64,000 nucleotides of DNA from Streptomyces griseoincarnatus (GCA_014649575.1 BMTH01000003.1:186001-250000), one strand, 5' to 3'; positions 34,380 to 44,631 are shown, counted from the first letter of the stretch. Translations and numbers: made by a program. Notes: generated from the sequence alone by a model not told the origin.

Positions 34380-35099
34380 CTATCCTCGCCGGCGTCGGGC
34401 ACGTCCGGTGCGAGCGGCTTTGGCACGCTTGGCGGCGAAGCGCACACCGCCGGGGCTCTCCCCGACCTCGACCCGCACCACCGTGGACGGGGGATCCACG
34501 ACGCCCTCGCCGACGTGCACGATCGACGTGGTCACGGCGCCGAGCTTGGTCAGGGCGGTGGCGGCACTCTTCAGCTCCTCCTCCGCGGCGTCTCCCTTGA
34601 GCGCGAGCATCTCCCCGTACGGCCGCAGCAGCGGGATGCCCCAGGTGGCCAGACGGTCGAGCGGCGCCACGGCCCGAGCGGTCACCACATGCACGGGAGG
34701 CAGCTTGCCCATGACCTCCTCGGCGCGTCCCCGGACCACGGTCACATGGTCCAGGCCGAGCAGCTCCACGACCTCGGTCAGGAAGTTGGTGCGGCGGAGC
34801 AGCGGCTCCAGCAGGGTGATCTTCAGGTCCTCCCGGACCAGCGCCAGCGGGATGCCCGGCAGACCGGCACCCGAGCCGACGTCGCACACGGTGACGCCCT
34901 CGGGCACGACCTCCGAGAGCACCGCGCAGTTCAGCAGATGCCGCTCCCACAGGCGGGGCACCTCGCGCGGTCCGATCAAACCGCGCTGCACGCCCGCCTC
35001 GGCGAGCAGCTCGGCGTACCGGACCGCGTCCGCGAAGCGTTCACCGAACACCTCACGGGCCTGCTCGGGCGCGGGGGGAAGCTCCGCTGCCTCCGTCAC
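34380..35099 (-). CDS. rsmG: 16S rRNA (guanine-N7)-methyltransferase RsmG (GidB)
   Basis: A 239-residue SAM-dependent methyltransferase that modifies G527 of 16S rRNA; loss gives low-level streptomycin resistance. The SAM motif DVGSGAGLPGIP is at about 73-84. The C-terminus is very basic (RRRRG). The GTG at 35099 follows AAGGA; an ATG at 35144 would add 15 residues. Part of the minus-strand rpmH-to-rsmG series. Confidence 0.95.
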   Translation of the reverse strand: MTEAAELPPAPEQAREVFGERFADAVRYAELLAEAGVQRGLIGPREVPRLWERHLLNCAVLSEVVPEGVTVCDVGSGAGLPGIPLALVREDLKITLLEPLLRRTNFLTEVVELLGLDHVTVVRGRAEEVMGKLPPVHVVTARAVAPLDRLATWGIPLLRPYGEMLALKGDAAEEELKSAATALTKLGAVTTSIVHVGEGVVDPPSTVVRVEVGESPGGVRFAAKRAKAARTGRARRRRG

Positions 35100-35221
35100 G
35101 GGGGGACCGTCCTTCCGTACCGTGCCGGCGCGGGGCGCCGACACCAGAACCAGAACTACCAGGCTGACAAAGAGCGGCCCCGCCTGCGCAACAGACGGGG
35201 CCGGTGGAACGGGGGAGCCGA

Positions 35222-35734
35222 TCAGGCGGGAAGCACGACGATGAAGCGCTGCGGCTCCTCGCCCTCGGACTCGCTGCGCAGGCCGGCCGCCTTGACCGCG
35301 TCATGCACGACCTTGCGCTCGAACGGGGTCATCGGGTCGAGCCGCACTGGCTGTCCGCTGCTCTTGGCCTCGGCCGCGGCCTTGGCGCCGAGGTCGGCGA
35401 GTTCGGTGCGCTTGCGGGCGCGGTAGCCCGCGATATCGAGCATCAGACGGCTGCGGTCGCCGGTCTCCCGGTGGACCGCGAGGCGCGTGAGCTCCTGGAG
35501 AGCTTCCAGCACCTCACCGTCACGGCCCACGAGCTTCTGCAGATCGCGGGTGCCCGTGTCACTGATGATCGAGACAGAGGCGCGGTCGGCCTCGACGTCC
35601 ATGTCGATGTCGCCGTCGAGATCGGCGATGTCGAGCAGACCCTCCAGGTAGTCCGCCGCGATCTCGCCCTCCTGCTCGAGGCGGGTCAGGGTGTCTGCGC
35701 CCTCGGCAGCGGCCGCGGTGGTGCCTTCCGTCAC
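35222..35734 (-). CDS. jag: Jag/SpoIIIJ-associated RNA-binding protein
   Basis: A 170-residue protein with a KH domain (about 60-110; the loop LVGRDGEVLEALQ is the GxxG-type RNA-binding element) and a C-terminal R3H domain (RLDPMTPFERKVVHDAV with downstream Arg/His). An acidic N-terminus precedes. It lies 15 bases after yidC, the usual pairing; the family is linked to membrane protein insertion and cell elongation. Confidence 0.93.
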   Translation of the reverse strand: MTEGTTAAAAEGADTLTRLEQEGEIAADYLEGLLDIADLDGDIDMDVEADRASVSIISDTGTRDLQKLVGRDGEVLEALQELTRLAVHRETGDRSRLMLDIAGYRARKRTELADLGAKAAAEAKSSGQPVRLDPMTPFERKVVHDAVKAAGLRSESEGEEPQRFIVVLPA

Positions 35735-35749
35735 GGGATGGACTCCTTC

Positions 35750-37021
35750 TTACTTCTTCGACGGGGACTTGGGCCGCTGCGGGCCCTTGCGCTGTCCGGA
35801 CTGGGCCCTGCTGCGCGTGGACCCGTTGCCGGCAGGCTTGGCGTTGCCCTTGTTGCCGCTCGGCTTGGCATCCTGCGGGTCGTCGGCCTTGGTCAGCGAG
35901 GTGGGTTCACCCGCAGGCTTGGCCGCGCCGGAGTGGTGGCGCTTGGACTTGGGCTGCCGCTTGGGCTGCTGTCGCTTGGGGGCGGCGGCGGTGGTCGTCG
36001 TGCCGTCCTCGGCCTGGGCGTCGGCGCCGTTCTCGCTCTTGATCACGACGCCGTCGGTCTGGGCTGCGAGGCCCGCCTTGTTCAGGCCGTTGATGAACTT
36101 GCGCTCGTACTCGTTGCGGTCGCGACCCTTCGCGACGATCGCCTTGACGATGGCGCGCTCCCGGCGGTTGCGGGTCTTGCCGTGCTTGGCGATGTGCTTG
36201 GAGAGGCGCTCCAGATAGGCGGCCTGGGCCTTGGAACCCGGGGTCGGGTTGTTGTGGATGACGTACATCTGCTGGCCCATGGTCCACACGTTGGTGGTCA
36301 GCCAGTAGACGAGGACACCGACAGGGAAGTTGATGCCGAAGACGGCGAAGATGACGGGGAAGACGTACATCAGCATCTTCTGCTGCTGCATGAACGGCGT
36401 CTTCACCGTGGTGTCGACGTTCTTCGTCATCAGCTGGCGCTGCGTGTAGAACTGCGACAGCGACATCAGGACGATCATGATCGCCGTGACGACGCGCACG
36501 TCGGTCAGCGACGAGTTGAGCGCCTCGACCTTCTCGGGGCTGTCCGTGAACTTGGCCGCGAGCGGGGCGCCGAAGATGTGGGCCTTCTGAGCGCTCTCCA
36601 GCAGTCGCTCGTTGATCACGCCGATGGTGTCGTTCGACGCGATGCTGTTGAGCACGTGGTAGAGGGCGAAGAAGAACGGCGACTGCGCCAGGATGGGAAG
36701 ACACGAGGAGAGCGGGTTGGTGCCCGTCTCCTTGTAGAGCTTCATCATCTCTTCGGACTGGCGCTGCTTGTCGTTCTTGTAGCGCTCCTGGATCTTCTTC
36801 ATCTCCGGCTGGAGCGTCTGCATGGCGCGCGTCGCCTTGATCTGCTTCACGAAGAGCGGGATCAGGCAGATGCGGATGAGAATCACCAGGGACACGATGG
36901 ACAGGCCCCAGGCCCATCCTGTGTCAGGCCCGAAGAGGGAGCCGTACACGCTGTGGAACTGGACGATGACCCAGGAGACAGGTGTCGTGATGAAGCTGAA
37001 GAGGCTGGCAATCGTGTCCAC
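35750..37021 (-). CDS. yidC: Membrane protein insertase YidC
   Basis: A 423-residue Oxa1/YidC insertase with five or so membrane helices between residues 10 and 265, beginning [20 protein letters not shown]. The core has the conserved basic groove region and family motif around [13 protein letters not shown]. The last 150 residues form a very basic, Lys/Gln/Pro-rich tail that can contact the ribosome. It lies 3 bases downstream of yidD. Confidence 0.96.
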   Translation of the reverse strand: MDTIASLFSFITTPVSWVIVQFHSVYGSLFGPDTGWAWGLSIVSLVILIRICLIPLFVKQIKATRAMQTLQPEMKKIQERYKNDKQRQSEEMMKLYKETGTNPLSSCLPILAQSPFFFALYHVLNSIASNDTIGVINERLLESAQKAHIFGAPLAAKFTDSPEKVEALNSSLTDVRVVTAIMIVLMSLSQFYTQRQLMTKNVDTTVKTPFMQQQKMLMYVFPVIFAVFGINFPVGVLVYWLTTNVWTMGQQMYVIHNNPTPGSKAQAAYLERLSKHIAKHGKTRNRRERAIVKAIVAKGRDRNEYERKFINGLNKAGLAAQTDGVVIKSENGADAQAEDGTTTTAAAPKRQQPKRQPKSKRHHSGAAKPAGEPTSLTKADDPQDAKPSGNKGNAKPAGNGSTRSRAQSGQRKGPQRPKSPSKK

Positions 37022-37024
37022 TAA

Positions 37025-37399
37025 TCATGCTCCTTGGGCATGGGACGAGGTCTCTGCGGCCGGGCCCGACGGACTCGTAGGACTCGTGGGAGAAGTCTGT
37101 CCCTCGGTGGCCGGTTCGGCGGCGGAGGTCCCGCCCTTGCGTGCACGCCAGGCGTTACGCAGCATCTCGTGCCACCGCGGGCGCTTGCGCGGCGGGACAT
37201 GGTCCACACCGCCGAGCGACCACGGATTGCACCGCAGGATGCGCCAGGCCGTGAGTGCTGTGCCCTTGACGGCACCGTGCCGGTCGATGGCCGTGTAGCC
37301 GTAGTGGGAGCACGACGGGTAGTACTTGCACACCGGGCCCAGCAGCGGACTGATCGTCCACTGGTAGAGCTTGATCAGTGCCAGCAGCGGGTACTTCAT
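37025..37399 (-). CDS. yidD: Membrane protein insertion efficiency factor YidD
   Basis: A 124-residue protein starting [20 protein letters not shown] with the family motif [15 protein letters not shown] and [14 protein letters not shown]. The last 40 residues are a Streptomyces-type extension rich in Ser, Thr and Pro. The start overlaps rnpA by four bases (ATGA), so the two are translationally coupled. Confidence 0.94.
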   Translation of the reverse strand: MKYPLLALIKLYQWTISPLLGPVCKYYPSCSHYGYTAIDRHGAVKGTALTAWRILRCNPWSLGGVDHVPPRKRPRWHEMLRNAWRARKGGTSAAEPATEGQTSPTSPTSPSGPAAETSSHAQGA

Positions 37400-37767
37400 C
37401 GCGCGCCCCCTCCCAGCAGCCGCTGCAGAGCGGCGTCCAGGTCTCGGGCCAGCTGTGCGTGGTCGGCGTCGCCCGCGGGGGGCAGCGCTCGTACCACTAC
37501 CAGGCTACCGGGGGGCAGCTGGTCGACTCGCTCGCGCATCAGATGGCGAAGCCTCCGCTTCACCTTGTTGCGCACCACCGCTCCGCCCACGGCCTTGCTC
37601 ACGACGAAACCCGCACGCGTCGGGGGAGCGCTCTCCCCAGGCGCATGCGGGTCCGTTGCACCGCTACGAAGGTGGACGACGAGGTGCTGGCGCCCGGCCC
37701 GGCGTCCTCGTCGTACCGCGGTCGCGAAGTCCTCGCGCCGCCTCAGCCGGTTCTCGGTGGGCAGCAC
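37396..37767 (-). CDS. rnpA: Ribonuclease P protein component
   Basis: A 123-residue protein that assists RNase P RNA in tRNA 5' maturation. It starts [21 protein letters not shown], with the family RNR-like region [16 protein letters not shown]. It lies 21 bases after rpmH and overlaps yidD. Confidence 0.96.
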   Translation of the reverse strand: MLPTENRLRRREDFATAVRRGRRAGRQHLVVHLRSGATDPHAPGESAPPTRAGFVVSKAVGGAVVRNKVKRRLRHLMRERVDQLPPGSLVVVRALPPAGDADHAQLARDLDAALQRLLGGGAR

Positions 37768-37788
37768 GACGTCATGACCTGATCGGGA

Positions 37789-37926
37789 TCAGGCGGACAG
37801 ACGGGCGCGACCCTTGCTGCGGCGGGACGCGAGGATCGCGCGGCCGGCACGGGTGCGCATACGCAGCCGGAAGCCGTGGGTCTTGGCGCGACGACGGTTG
37901 TTCGGCTGGAAGGTGCGCTTGCTCAC
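37789..37926 (-). CDS. rpmH: 50S ribosomal protein L34
   Basis: A 45-residue L34, too short for usual ORF cut-offs. From the GTG at 37926 it reads [19 protein letters not shown], then a basic run, and ends RARLSA. First gene of the conserved rpmH-rnpA-yidD-yidC-jag-rsmG series, divergent from dnaA. Confidence 0.97.
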   Translation of the reverse strand: MSKRTFQPNNRRRAKTHGFRLRMRTRAGRAILASRRSKGRARLSA

Positions 37927-38092
37927 TCGGGGGCTCCAGAAAGAATCGGTGTTTGCGGGGTGCCGTCCTGGCTGTCACCGTGCGCCCACGAGTAGCTCGC
38001 GTTACGCCCGAGTGCACCGCTGACCGATCATCTTGCGCGATCTGTGCCCATCGGAGGCAGGCGGCAGCAGCCATCGACAACTCGACCTGGTT

Positions 38093-38122
38093 ACGGTACG
38101 CGCGACTGCGCCATTCGGTCAA
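38093..38122 (-). promoter_or_regulatory. rpmH promoter
   Basis: On the minus strand, TTGACC (38117-38122) and TACCGT (38093-38098) are spaced 18 bases, upstream of rpmH. Confidence 0.65.
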
Positions 38123-38144
38123 ACCGACGGGCGTCGGGAGACAC

Positions 38145-38199
38145 TTGTCCACAGCCTGGGGACAACAACTTGAACCGTACCGGTCGCGCTGACTACCGT
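38145..38199 (+). promoter_or_regulatory. dnaA promoter with two upstream DnaA boxes
   Basis: TTGAAC (38170-38175) and TACCGT (38194-38199) are spaced 18 bases. Two DnaA boxes at 38145-38153 and 38157-38165 abut the -35 element, consistent with autoregulation as known for dnaA in streptomycetes. The start codon is 103 bases downstream of the -10. Confidence 0.75.
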
Positions 38200-38301
38200 G
38201 ACTGGACTCCGATTCGTTCCCTTGACCCTCCACCACCCGATTTACATCCCGACCCGTCCCCCGCATCACACGATCGAGGGACCTGTGAGAGAGCGTGCCC
38301 T

Positions 38302-40311
38302 GTGGCTGACGTACCTGCCGATCTTGCCGCAGTGTGGCCACGCGTACTGGAGCAACTGCTCGGCGAGGGACGCGGACAAGGTGTCGAGAGCAAGGACGAA
38401 CACTGGATCCGGCGCTGCCAGCCGCTGGCCCTGGTCGCCGACACCGCCCTGCTCGCCGTGCCCAACGAATTCGCCAAGGGCGTGCTCGAGGGCCGTCTGG
38501 CCCCGGTCGTCAGCGAGAGCCTGAGCCGCGAATGCGGCCGTCCGATCCGCATCGCGATCACGGTCGACGAGACCGCGGGCGAGCCGCCGGCCACGCCCGC
38601 GCCCGCTTCCCGTCCGCAGCCGCGCTACGAGGAGCCGGAGCTGCCCTCCGCGCACCCGGAACGGCAGGACCACCGCGAGCGTCCGGACCACCGCGACCGC
38701 GAGCCGTACCAGGAGCGCGAGTCCTACCAGGACCGTGAGCCGTACGGCGGGTACGACCGCCGCCGCGGCGGCGACCAGAAGCAGGGCCGGCCGGACGACC
38801 AGCTGCCCTCGGCGCGCCCCGCCTACCCGTCGGAGTACCAGCGTCACGAGCCCGGCTCCTGGCCGCGTCCCTCCCAGGACGACTACGGCTGGCAGCAGCA
38901 GCGGCTCGGCTTCCCCGACCGCGACCCGTACGCCTCGCCGTCCCAGGACGCCTACGGCTCCCCGCAGCAGGACGCGTACGGCTCGCAGGATCCGTACGGC
39001 ACCCAGGACCCGTACGGCTCGGACTCCTACGGCGGTCCGTCCTCCCAGGACTACCGTCCCCAGCCTGTGGAGCGCCCGTCCTACGACCAGCGCTCCGACT
39101 ACGAGCCGTCCCGCGGCGACTACGACCAGCGCGACGACCGCCGCCGCGACCTGCCCGAGCCGCCGCCCGGCTCGGGGCACGTCCATCGCGGCGGCCCGGT
39201 CGGCCCGAACCTGCCGACGACCGGCGCGCCCGGCCCCCTGGCGGCGCAGCCGGCCCCGGCGACGGGTCCCGGCGAGCCGACCGCGCGGCTGAACCCGAAG
39301 TACCTCTTCGACACGTTCGTCATCGGCGCGTCCAACCGCTTCGCGCACGCGGCCGCGGTGGCCGTCGCGGAGGCGCCGGCGAAGGCGTACAACCCCTTGT
39401 TCATCTACGGGGAGTCGGGCCTCGGCAAGACGCATCTGCTGCATGCCATCGGGCACTACGCGCGGAGCCTCTACCCGGGCACGCGCGTGCGGTACGTGAG
39501 CTCCGAGGAGTTCACCAACGAGTTCATCAACTCCATCCGCGACGGCAAGGGCGACAGCTTCCGCAAGCGCTACCGCGAGATGGACATCCTGCTCGTCGAC
39601 GACATCCAGTTCCTGGCGGACAAGGAGTCGACGCAGGAGGAGTTCTTCCACACGTTCAACACCCTCCACAACGCCAACAAGCAGATCGTGCTGTCCTCCG
39701 ACCGGCCGCCCAAGCAGCTGGTGACGCTGGAGGACCGGCTGCGGAACCGTTTCGAGTGGGGCCTGATCACCGATGTCCAGCCGCCGGAGCTGGAGACGCG
39801 CATCGCGATCCTGCGCAAGAAGGCGGTGCAGGAGCAGCTCAACGCCCCGCCGGAGGTGCTGGAGTTCATCGCCTCCCGGATCTCGCGCAACATCCGCGAG
39901 CTGGAGGGCGCGCTGATCCGGGTGACGGCCTTCGCGTCGCTCAACCGGCAGCCGGTGGACCTGGGGCTCACGGAGATCGTCCTCAAGGACCTGATGCCCG
40001 GGGGCGACGACTCGGCCCCGGAGATCACGTCGACGGCCATCATGAGCGCGACCGCCGACTACTTCGGGCTCACCGTCGAGGACCTGTGCGGCACGTCGCG
40101 GGGCCGCGCGCTGGTGACAGCCCGGCAGATCGCCATGTACCTCTGCCGTGAGCTGACGGACCTGTCGCTGCCGAAGATCGGCGCGCTGTTCGGCGGGCGT
40201 GACCACACGACGGTGATGCACGCCGACCGGAAGATCCGCAATCTGATGGCCGAGCGGCGGTCCATCTACAACCAGGTCACCGAGCTGACCAACCGCATCA
40301 AGGCCGGCTGA
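38302..40311 (+). CDS. dnaA: Chromosomal replication initiator DnaA
   Basis: A 669-residue DnaA, much longer than the E. coli protein (467), because domain II (about 95-325) is expanded into a hydrophilic Asp/Pro/Gln/Tyr/Arg-rich linker with DAYGS/DPYGS repeats. Domain I starts [20 protein letters not shown]. The AAA+ domain III has GESGLGKT (370-377) and [11 protein letters not shown]; domain IV carries the box-binding [20 protein letters not shown]. The GTG at 38302 fits the family start; the frame opens further upstream through the promoter and is not used. Confidence 0.97.
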   Translation: MADVPADLAAVWPRVLEQLLGEGRGQGVESKDEHWIRRCQPLALVADTALLAVPNEFAKGVLEGRLAPVVSESLSRECGRPIRIAITVDETAGEPPATPAPASRPQPRYEEPELPSAHPERQDHRERPDHRDREPYQERESYQDREPYGGYDRRRGGDQKQGRPDDQLPSARPAYPSEYQRHEPGSWPRPSQDDYGWQQQRLGFPDRDPYASPSQDAYGSPQQDAYGSQDPYGTQDPYGSDSYGGPSSQDYRPQPVERPSYDQRSDYEPSRGDYDQRDDRRRDLPEPPPGSGHVHRGGPVGPNLPTTGAPGPLAAQPAPATGPGEPTARLNPKYLFDTFVIGASNRFAHAAAVAVAEAPAKAYNPLFIYGESGLGKTHLLHAIGHYARSLYPGTRVRYVSSEEFTNEFINSIRDGKGDSFRKRYREMDILLVDDIQFLADKESTQEEFFHTFNTLHNANKQIVLSSDRPPKQLVTLEDRLRNRFEWGLITDVQPPELETRIAILRKKAVQEQLNAPPEVLEFIASRISRNIRELEGALIRVTAFASLNRQPVDLGLTEIVLKDLMPGGDDSAPEITSTAIMSATADYFGLTVEDLCGTSRGRALVTARQIAMYLCRELTDLSLPKIGALFGGRDHTTVMHADRKIRNLMAERRSIYNQVTELTNRIKAG

Positions 40312-40330
40312 CGGCCCGCACGCACCCTTG

Positions 40331-40362
40331 AGGGCGCCCCTGGAGAGATCCGGGGGCGCCCT
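40331..40362 (+). terminator. Terminator after dnaA
   Basis: Perfect 10-base arms (40331-40340 and 40353-40362) with a 12-base loop followed by TCTTC, just past the dnaA stop. Confidence 0.7.
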
Positions 40363-40501
40363 TCTTCGTGCTCCGGAGCCCGCCCCCGGCTCTCCGGAGC
40401 CCGATTCACGCCCTCCCGGGGTCCGACCCGCGCCCTCCGGACGCGCGTCCCCCTACGCCGGACCGAGCGCACTGTTCGATTTCCACCGCGGGTTACGGCC
40501 T

Positions 40502-41009
40502 TCCTCCACAGATTCGGCGACTTTTTCCCGTCCACACGCTGGGGACCGGAAAGTTGTCCCGACACCGTCCACAGCCGCCCTTGGTGAAAAGCTGTCTGCG
40601 CAGGTCACTTGCCTGTGGATCCGTGGACGAACGATCTCCACAGACTGTGGACGACACGACGATCCACAGCCTGTGCACCAAGTTGTCCACGGGCTTCCCA
40701 CAGGCTGTGGCCGGTTGTCCCCAGTGATCGGCCGCTTCTCCACATGGCTGTCCACTGTTCGGCAACGCGACGTGTCCTCTCACCGCCCCGAGTGAAAGCC
40801 GTCACATCGAGCTGCCGGAGAGGGCTGTGGGAAAGGAGCTCAAACCTGGGGACGCGTCTGGGGAGAAGTCGGCCTCCCCTGTGCACGGGATGTGCAGAAC
40901 TTTCTGTTCTCCACAGTGAGGCCCGGTTGTCCACCGCCTCCGCCCACAGGGGACGTGGACAAAAAACCGGCTCTGAGCTGCGAAAACGCGGTTATCCACG
41001 GTATCCACA
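40502..41009. other. oriC: Chromosomal origin of replication oriC
   Basis: Non-coding region between dnaA and dnaN (40312-41255) packed with DnaA boxes on both strands. Clear or near matches to TTGTCCACA: 40528, 40565, 40646 (rev), 40660, 40683, 40715, 40736, 40748, 40907, 40927, 40954 (rev), 40992, 41001; weaker ones at 40502, 40614, 40622, 40634, 40706 and 40826. Two groups stand out, 40502-40756 and 40907-41009, separated by about 150 bases. T- and A-rich spots are at 40521-40527 and 40961-40966. The rest, 41010-41255, holds the dnaN leader. The described S. coelicolor oriC has 19 boxes in the same place. Confidence 0.95.
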
Positions 41010-41255
41010 GGCCCTACTACTACTCCCGACCATAGAGAGCGAGGAATTCGTTTCGAAGAGGGTCCTGTGCACAACTCGCTGTCTCGGCCCCGCCTGCCAC
41101 CCGTCACGACTTGACCCCGACGGGCGCCTAGTGTCAGTGCGGTGCGTCAGACTGGACCCCGGTGTCCTTCCCCTCCGAGGGGCCGACGACACCGAGTCAG
41201 ACGACGAAGCCAGGCACAGGGCGAGAAGCGCCGGCAACAGCAGGAGGCGGCAACA

Positions 41256-42386
41256 GTGAAGATCCGGGTGGAACGCGACGTACTCGCGGAGGCAGTGGCC
41301 TGGGCGGCTCGCAGCCTCCCGGCCCGTCCGCCGGCGCCTGTCCTCGCCGGCCTGCTGCTCAAGGCCGACAACGGTCAGCTGAGCCTGTCCAGCTTCGACT
41401 ACGAGGTCTCCGCGCGCGTGTCGGTGGAGGCCGAGGTCGAGGAGGAGGGCACGGTGCTGGTCTCCGGCCGCCTGCTCGCCGACATCTCCCGCGCCCTGCC
41501 CAACCGTCCGGTCGAGATCTCCACAGACGGTGTACGGGCGACGGTGGTCTGCGGCTCCTCGCGGTTCACGCTCCACACACTGCCTGTGGAGGAGTACCCG
41601 GCGCTGCCGCAGATGCCGAACGCGACGGGCACGGTCCCCGGCGAGGTCTTCGCCTCCGCCGTGCAGCAGGTCGCCATCGCGGCCGGCCGCGACGACACCC
41701 TGCCCGTCCTCACCGGTGTGCGCATCGAGATCGAGGGCGACACGGTGACGCTGGCCTCCACCGACCGCTACCGCTTCGCGGTCCGCGAGTTCCTGTGGAA
41801 GCCGGAGAACCCGGAGGCCTCCGCGGTCGCCCTGGTGCCCGCCAAGACCCTGCTGGACACGGCCAAGGCGCTGACCAGCGGCGACCAGGTGATTCTGGCG
41901 CTGTCCGGCTCCGGCGCCGGTGAGGGCCTGATCGGATTCGAGGGCGCGGGCCGCCGCACCACCACGCGTCTGCTGGAGGGCGACCTCCCGAAGTACCGCA
42001 CGCTGTTCCCGACGGAGTTCAACAGCGTCGCCGTGATCGAGACCGCCCCCTTCGTGGAGGCCGTGAAGCGCGTGGCCCTGGTCGCCGAGCGCAACACCCC
42101 GGTGCGGCTCAGCTTCGAGCAGGGCGTGCTGATCCTGGAGGCCGGTTCCAGCGACGACGCACAGGCTGTGGAAAGGGTCGACGCCCAGCTCGAGGGCGAC
42201 GACATCTCCATCGCCTTCAACCCGACGTTCCTGCTGGACGGCCTGAGCGCCATCGACTCCCCGGTGGCCCAGCTGTCGTTCACCACGTCCACCAAGCCGG
42301 CGCTGCTCAGCGGCCGCCCGGCGATGGACGCGGAGGCGGACGAGGCCTACAAGTACCTGATCATGCCGGTGCGGCTCAGCGGCTGA
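41256..42386 (+). CDS. dnaN: DNA polymerase III beta subunit (sliding clamp)
   Basis: A 376-residue clamp with the threefold repeated fold; it starts MKIRVERDVLAEAVAWAARSLP and ends YLIMPVRLSG, where the conserved MPVR(L/M) binding-pocket end is visible. The dimer encircles DNA and tethers polymerase. The GTG at 41256 follows AGGAGG. Confidence 0.97.
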   Translation: MKIRVERDVLAEAVAWAARSLPARPPAPVLAGLLLKADNGQLSLSSFDYEVSARVSVEAEVEEEGTVLVSGRLLADISRALPNRPVEISTDGVRATVVCGSSRFTLHTLPVEEYPALPQMPNATGTVPGEVFASAVQQVAIAAGRDDTLPVLTGVRIEIEGDTVTLASTDRYRFAVREFLWKPENPEASAVALVPAKTLLDTAKALTSGDQVILALSGSGAGEGLIGFEGAGRRTTTRLLEGDLPKYRTLFPTEFNSVAVIETAPFVEAVKRVALVAERNTPVRLSFEQGVLILEAGSSDDAQAVERVDAQLEGDDISIAFNPTFLLDGLSAIDSPVAQLSFTTSTKPALLSGRPAMDAEADEAYKYLIMPVRLSG

Positions 42387-42561
42387 TCCGCCGCCCGCGG
42401 CGAGGCCGCAGGTGGGGACGGGCGTGTGAGCGCGTATGCCCACAGATGTGCGCGCGCTCCCCCACTGCCCGAAAAGCGTGGGTGGTACCCCCAGGGTTTA
42501 GGCTCGGACGCCGGTACGCAAGTGCCGGCACGTCCCGTCGCAACCTTAAGGAACACATCTG

Positions 42562-43437
42562 ATGGAGCTCGGTCTCGTCGGTCTCGGCAAGATGGGCGGC
42601 AACATGCGCGAGCGGCTGCGCCGCGCGGGCCACACCGTCTTCGGGTACGACCGCAACCCGGACCTCGCCGACGTCCACAGCCTGCAGGAGCTTGTGGGCA
42701 AGCTCAGCGGCCCCCGTGTGGTGTGGGTGATGGTCCCGGCCGGTGAGCCGACCCAGTCCACGGTCGACGAGTTGGCCGAACTGCTGGAGCCCGGCGACGT
42801 CGTGGTGGACGGCGGCAACTCCCGTTGGACCGACGACGAGAAGCACGCCGCGGAGCTGGCGGCCAAGGGCATCGGCTTCGTCGACTGCGGCGTCTCCGGC
42901 GGCGTCTGGGGCCTGGAGAACGGCTACGCGCTGATGTACGGCGGCTCCAAGGAGGACGTCGCCAAGGCGCAGCCGATATTCGACGCCCTCAAGCCGGAGG
43001 GCGACTTCGGGTCGGTGCACGCGGGCAAGGTCGGCGCGGGCCACTTCGCGAAGATGGTCCACAACGGCATCGAGTACGCCATGATGCAGGCCTACGCCGA
43101 GGGCTGGGAGCTGCTGGAGAAGGTCGACTCGGTGACCGACGTCCGGGAGGTCTTCCGCTCCTGGCAGGAGGGCACCGTCATCCGCTCCTGGCTGCTCGAC
43201 CTGGCGGTCAACGCCCTCGACGAGGACGAGCACCTCGACGAGCTCCGGGGTTATGCACAGGACTCCGGTGAGGGACGCTGGACTGTGGAGGCCGCCATCG
43301 ACAACGCGGTCCCGCTGCCGGCGATCACCGCCTCGCTGTTCGCGCGGTTCGCCTCGCGCCAGGAGGACTCGCCGCAGATGAAGATGATCGCGGCGTTGCG
43401 GAACCAGTTCGGCGGCCACGCGGTCGAGAAGAAGTAG
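42562..43437 (+). CDS. gnd: 6-phosphogluconate dehydrogenase (decarboxylating), short form
   Basis: A 291-residue enzyme producing ribulose 5-phosphate, NAD(P)H and CO2. It begins ELGLVGLGKMGGNMRERL with the dinucleotide loop, and carries DCGVSGGVWGLENGYALMYGG and the catalytic KVGAGHFAKMVHNGIEY. This is the short (about 300-residue) class. It sits between dnaN and recF, an insertion shared with other actinobacteria. AAGGA lies upstream of the ATG; a DnaA box (43454-43462) follows. Confidence 0.94.
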   Translation: MELGLVGLGKMGGNMRERLRRAGHTVFGYDRNPDLADVHSLQELVGKLSGPRVVWVMVPAGEPTQSTVDELAELLEPGDVVVDGGNSRWTDDEKHAAELAAKGIGFVDCGVSGGVWGLENGYALMYGGSKEDVAKAQPIFDALKPEGDFGSVHAGKVGAGHFAKMVHNGIEYAMMQAYAEGWELLEKVDSVTDVREVFRSWQEGTVIRSWLLDLAVNALDEDEHLDELRGYAQDSGEGRWTVEAAIDNAVPLPAITASLFARFASRQEDSPQMKMIAALRNQFGGHAVEKK

Positions 43438-43453
43438 TCCACAGGCACGTCAT

Positions 43454-43462
43454 TTGTCCACA
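43454..43462 (+). other. Single DnaA box upstream of recF
   Basis: Perfect TTGTCCACA in the 72-base gap between gnd and recF, outside the oriC clusters. Confidence 0.7.
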
Positions 43463-43509
43463 GGGCCGCTCGGCGGTCCACAACGCCCGAGGAGGTCGGC
43501 GGAACACCC

Positions 43510-44631
43510 ATGCACGTCACGCATCTGTCGCTGGCCGACTTCCGCTCCTATCCCCGGGTCGAGGTCCCGCTCGACCCCGGGGTGACGGCCTTCGTCGGTC
43601 CCAACGGGCAGGGCAAGACGAACCTCGTCGAGGCGGTCGGCTACCTCGCCACTCTCGGCAGCCACCGGGTGTCCTCGGACGCGCCGCTGGTGCGCATGGG
43701 AGCCGACCGCGCGATCGTCCGGGCCCAGGTCCGGCAGGGCGACCGGCAGCAGCTGGTCGAGCTGGAGCTCAACCCCGGCCGCGCGAACCGTGCCCGCGTC
43801 AACCGGTCCTCGCAGGTCAGGCCGCGTGACGTGCTGGGGATCGTGCGGACCGTGCTGTTCGCGCCCGAGGACCTGGCGCTGGTCAAGGGCGATCCGGGTG
43901 AGCGCCGGCGCTTCCTGGACGAGCTGATCACGGCGCGCTCCCCGCGCATGGCGGGCGTGCGCTCCGACTACGACCGGGTGCTCAAGCAGCGCAACACGCT
44001 GCTCAAGTCGGCGGCGCTGGCCCGCCGGCACGGCGGCCGCACCCTGGACCTGTCCACGCTCGACGTGTGGGACCAGCATCTCGCCCGCGCGGGCGCGGAG
44101 TTGCTGGCGCAGCGCCTGGATCTGCTGGCCGCGCTCCAGCCGCTGGCCGACAAGGCGTACGAGCAGCTGGCGCCCGGCGGCGGCCCGGTGGCGCTGGAGT
44201 ACAAGCCGTCGGCGCCGGGGGAGGCGCACACCCGTGAGGATCTCTTCGAGCAGCTGATCGCCGCGCTCGCGGAGGTCCGCAGGCAGGAGATCGAGCGCGG
44301 GGTCACCCTGGTCGGCCCGCACCGCGACGACCTGCTGCTCAAACTGGGCCAGATGCCCGCCAAGGGCTACGCGTCGCACGGCGAGTCGTGGTCGTACGCG
44401 CTGGCGCTGCGGCTCGCCTCCTACGACCTGCTGCGGGCCGAGGGCAACGAGCCGGTGCTGGTGCTCGACGACGTCTTCGCCGAGCTGGACACGCGCCGCA
44501 GGGAGCGGCTGGCGGAGCTGGTGGCCCCCGGCGAGCAGGTGCTGGTGACGGCCGCCGTCGACGACGACGTGCCGCACGTGCTGGCGGGCGCGCGGTTCGC
44601 CGTGTCCGAGGGGACGGTGGAGCGCGCGTGA
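43510..44631 (+). CDS. recF: DNA replication and repair protein RecF
   Basis: A 373-residue SMC-like ATPase that loads RecA at gaps with RecOR. The Walker [14 protein letters not shown] is at about 31-43, the signature region [18 protein letters not shown] and Walker [13 protein letters not shown] are near the C-terminus. The stop overlaps the start of the next gene (GTGA). Confidence 0.96.
   Translation: MHVTHLSLADFRSYPRVEVPLDPGVTAFVGPNGQGKTNLVEAVGYLATLGSHRVSSDAPLVRMGADRAIVRAQVRQGDRQQLVELELNPGRANRARVNRSSQVRPRDVLGIVRTVLFAPEDLALVKGDPGERRRFLDELITARSPRMAGVRSDYDRVLKQRNTLLKSAALARRHGGRTLDLSTLDVWDQHLARAGAELLAQRLDLLAALQPLADKAYEQLAPGGGPVALEYKPSAPGEAHTREDLFEQLIAALAEVRRQEIERGVTLVGPHRDDLLLKLGQMPAKGYASHGESWSYALALRLASYDLLRAEGNEPVLVLDDVFAELDTRRRERLAELVAPGEQVLVTAAVDDDVPHVLAGARFAVSEGTVERA

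Larger units (their letters stand above)
37927..38301. other. rpmH/dnaA divergent intergenic region
   Basis: This 375-base region holds the two divergent promoters and the DnaA boxes TTGTCCACA (38145-38153, perfect) and TGGGGACAA (38157-38165, one mismatch). The boxes lie between the promoters, just upstream of the dnaA -35, so both genes could respond to DnaA. I see no coding sequence in it. Confidence 0.75.

Noticed and set aside
38930..39060. Short tandem DNA repeats that could suggest a CRISPR-like or mobile repeat
   Set aside because: They are codon repeats within the DnaA linker; no spacers of constant length exist. No CRISPR array or insertion sequence was found in the window.
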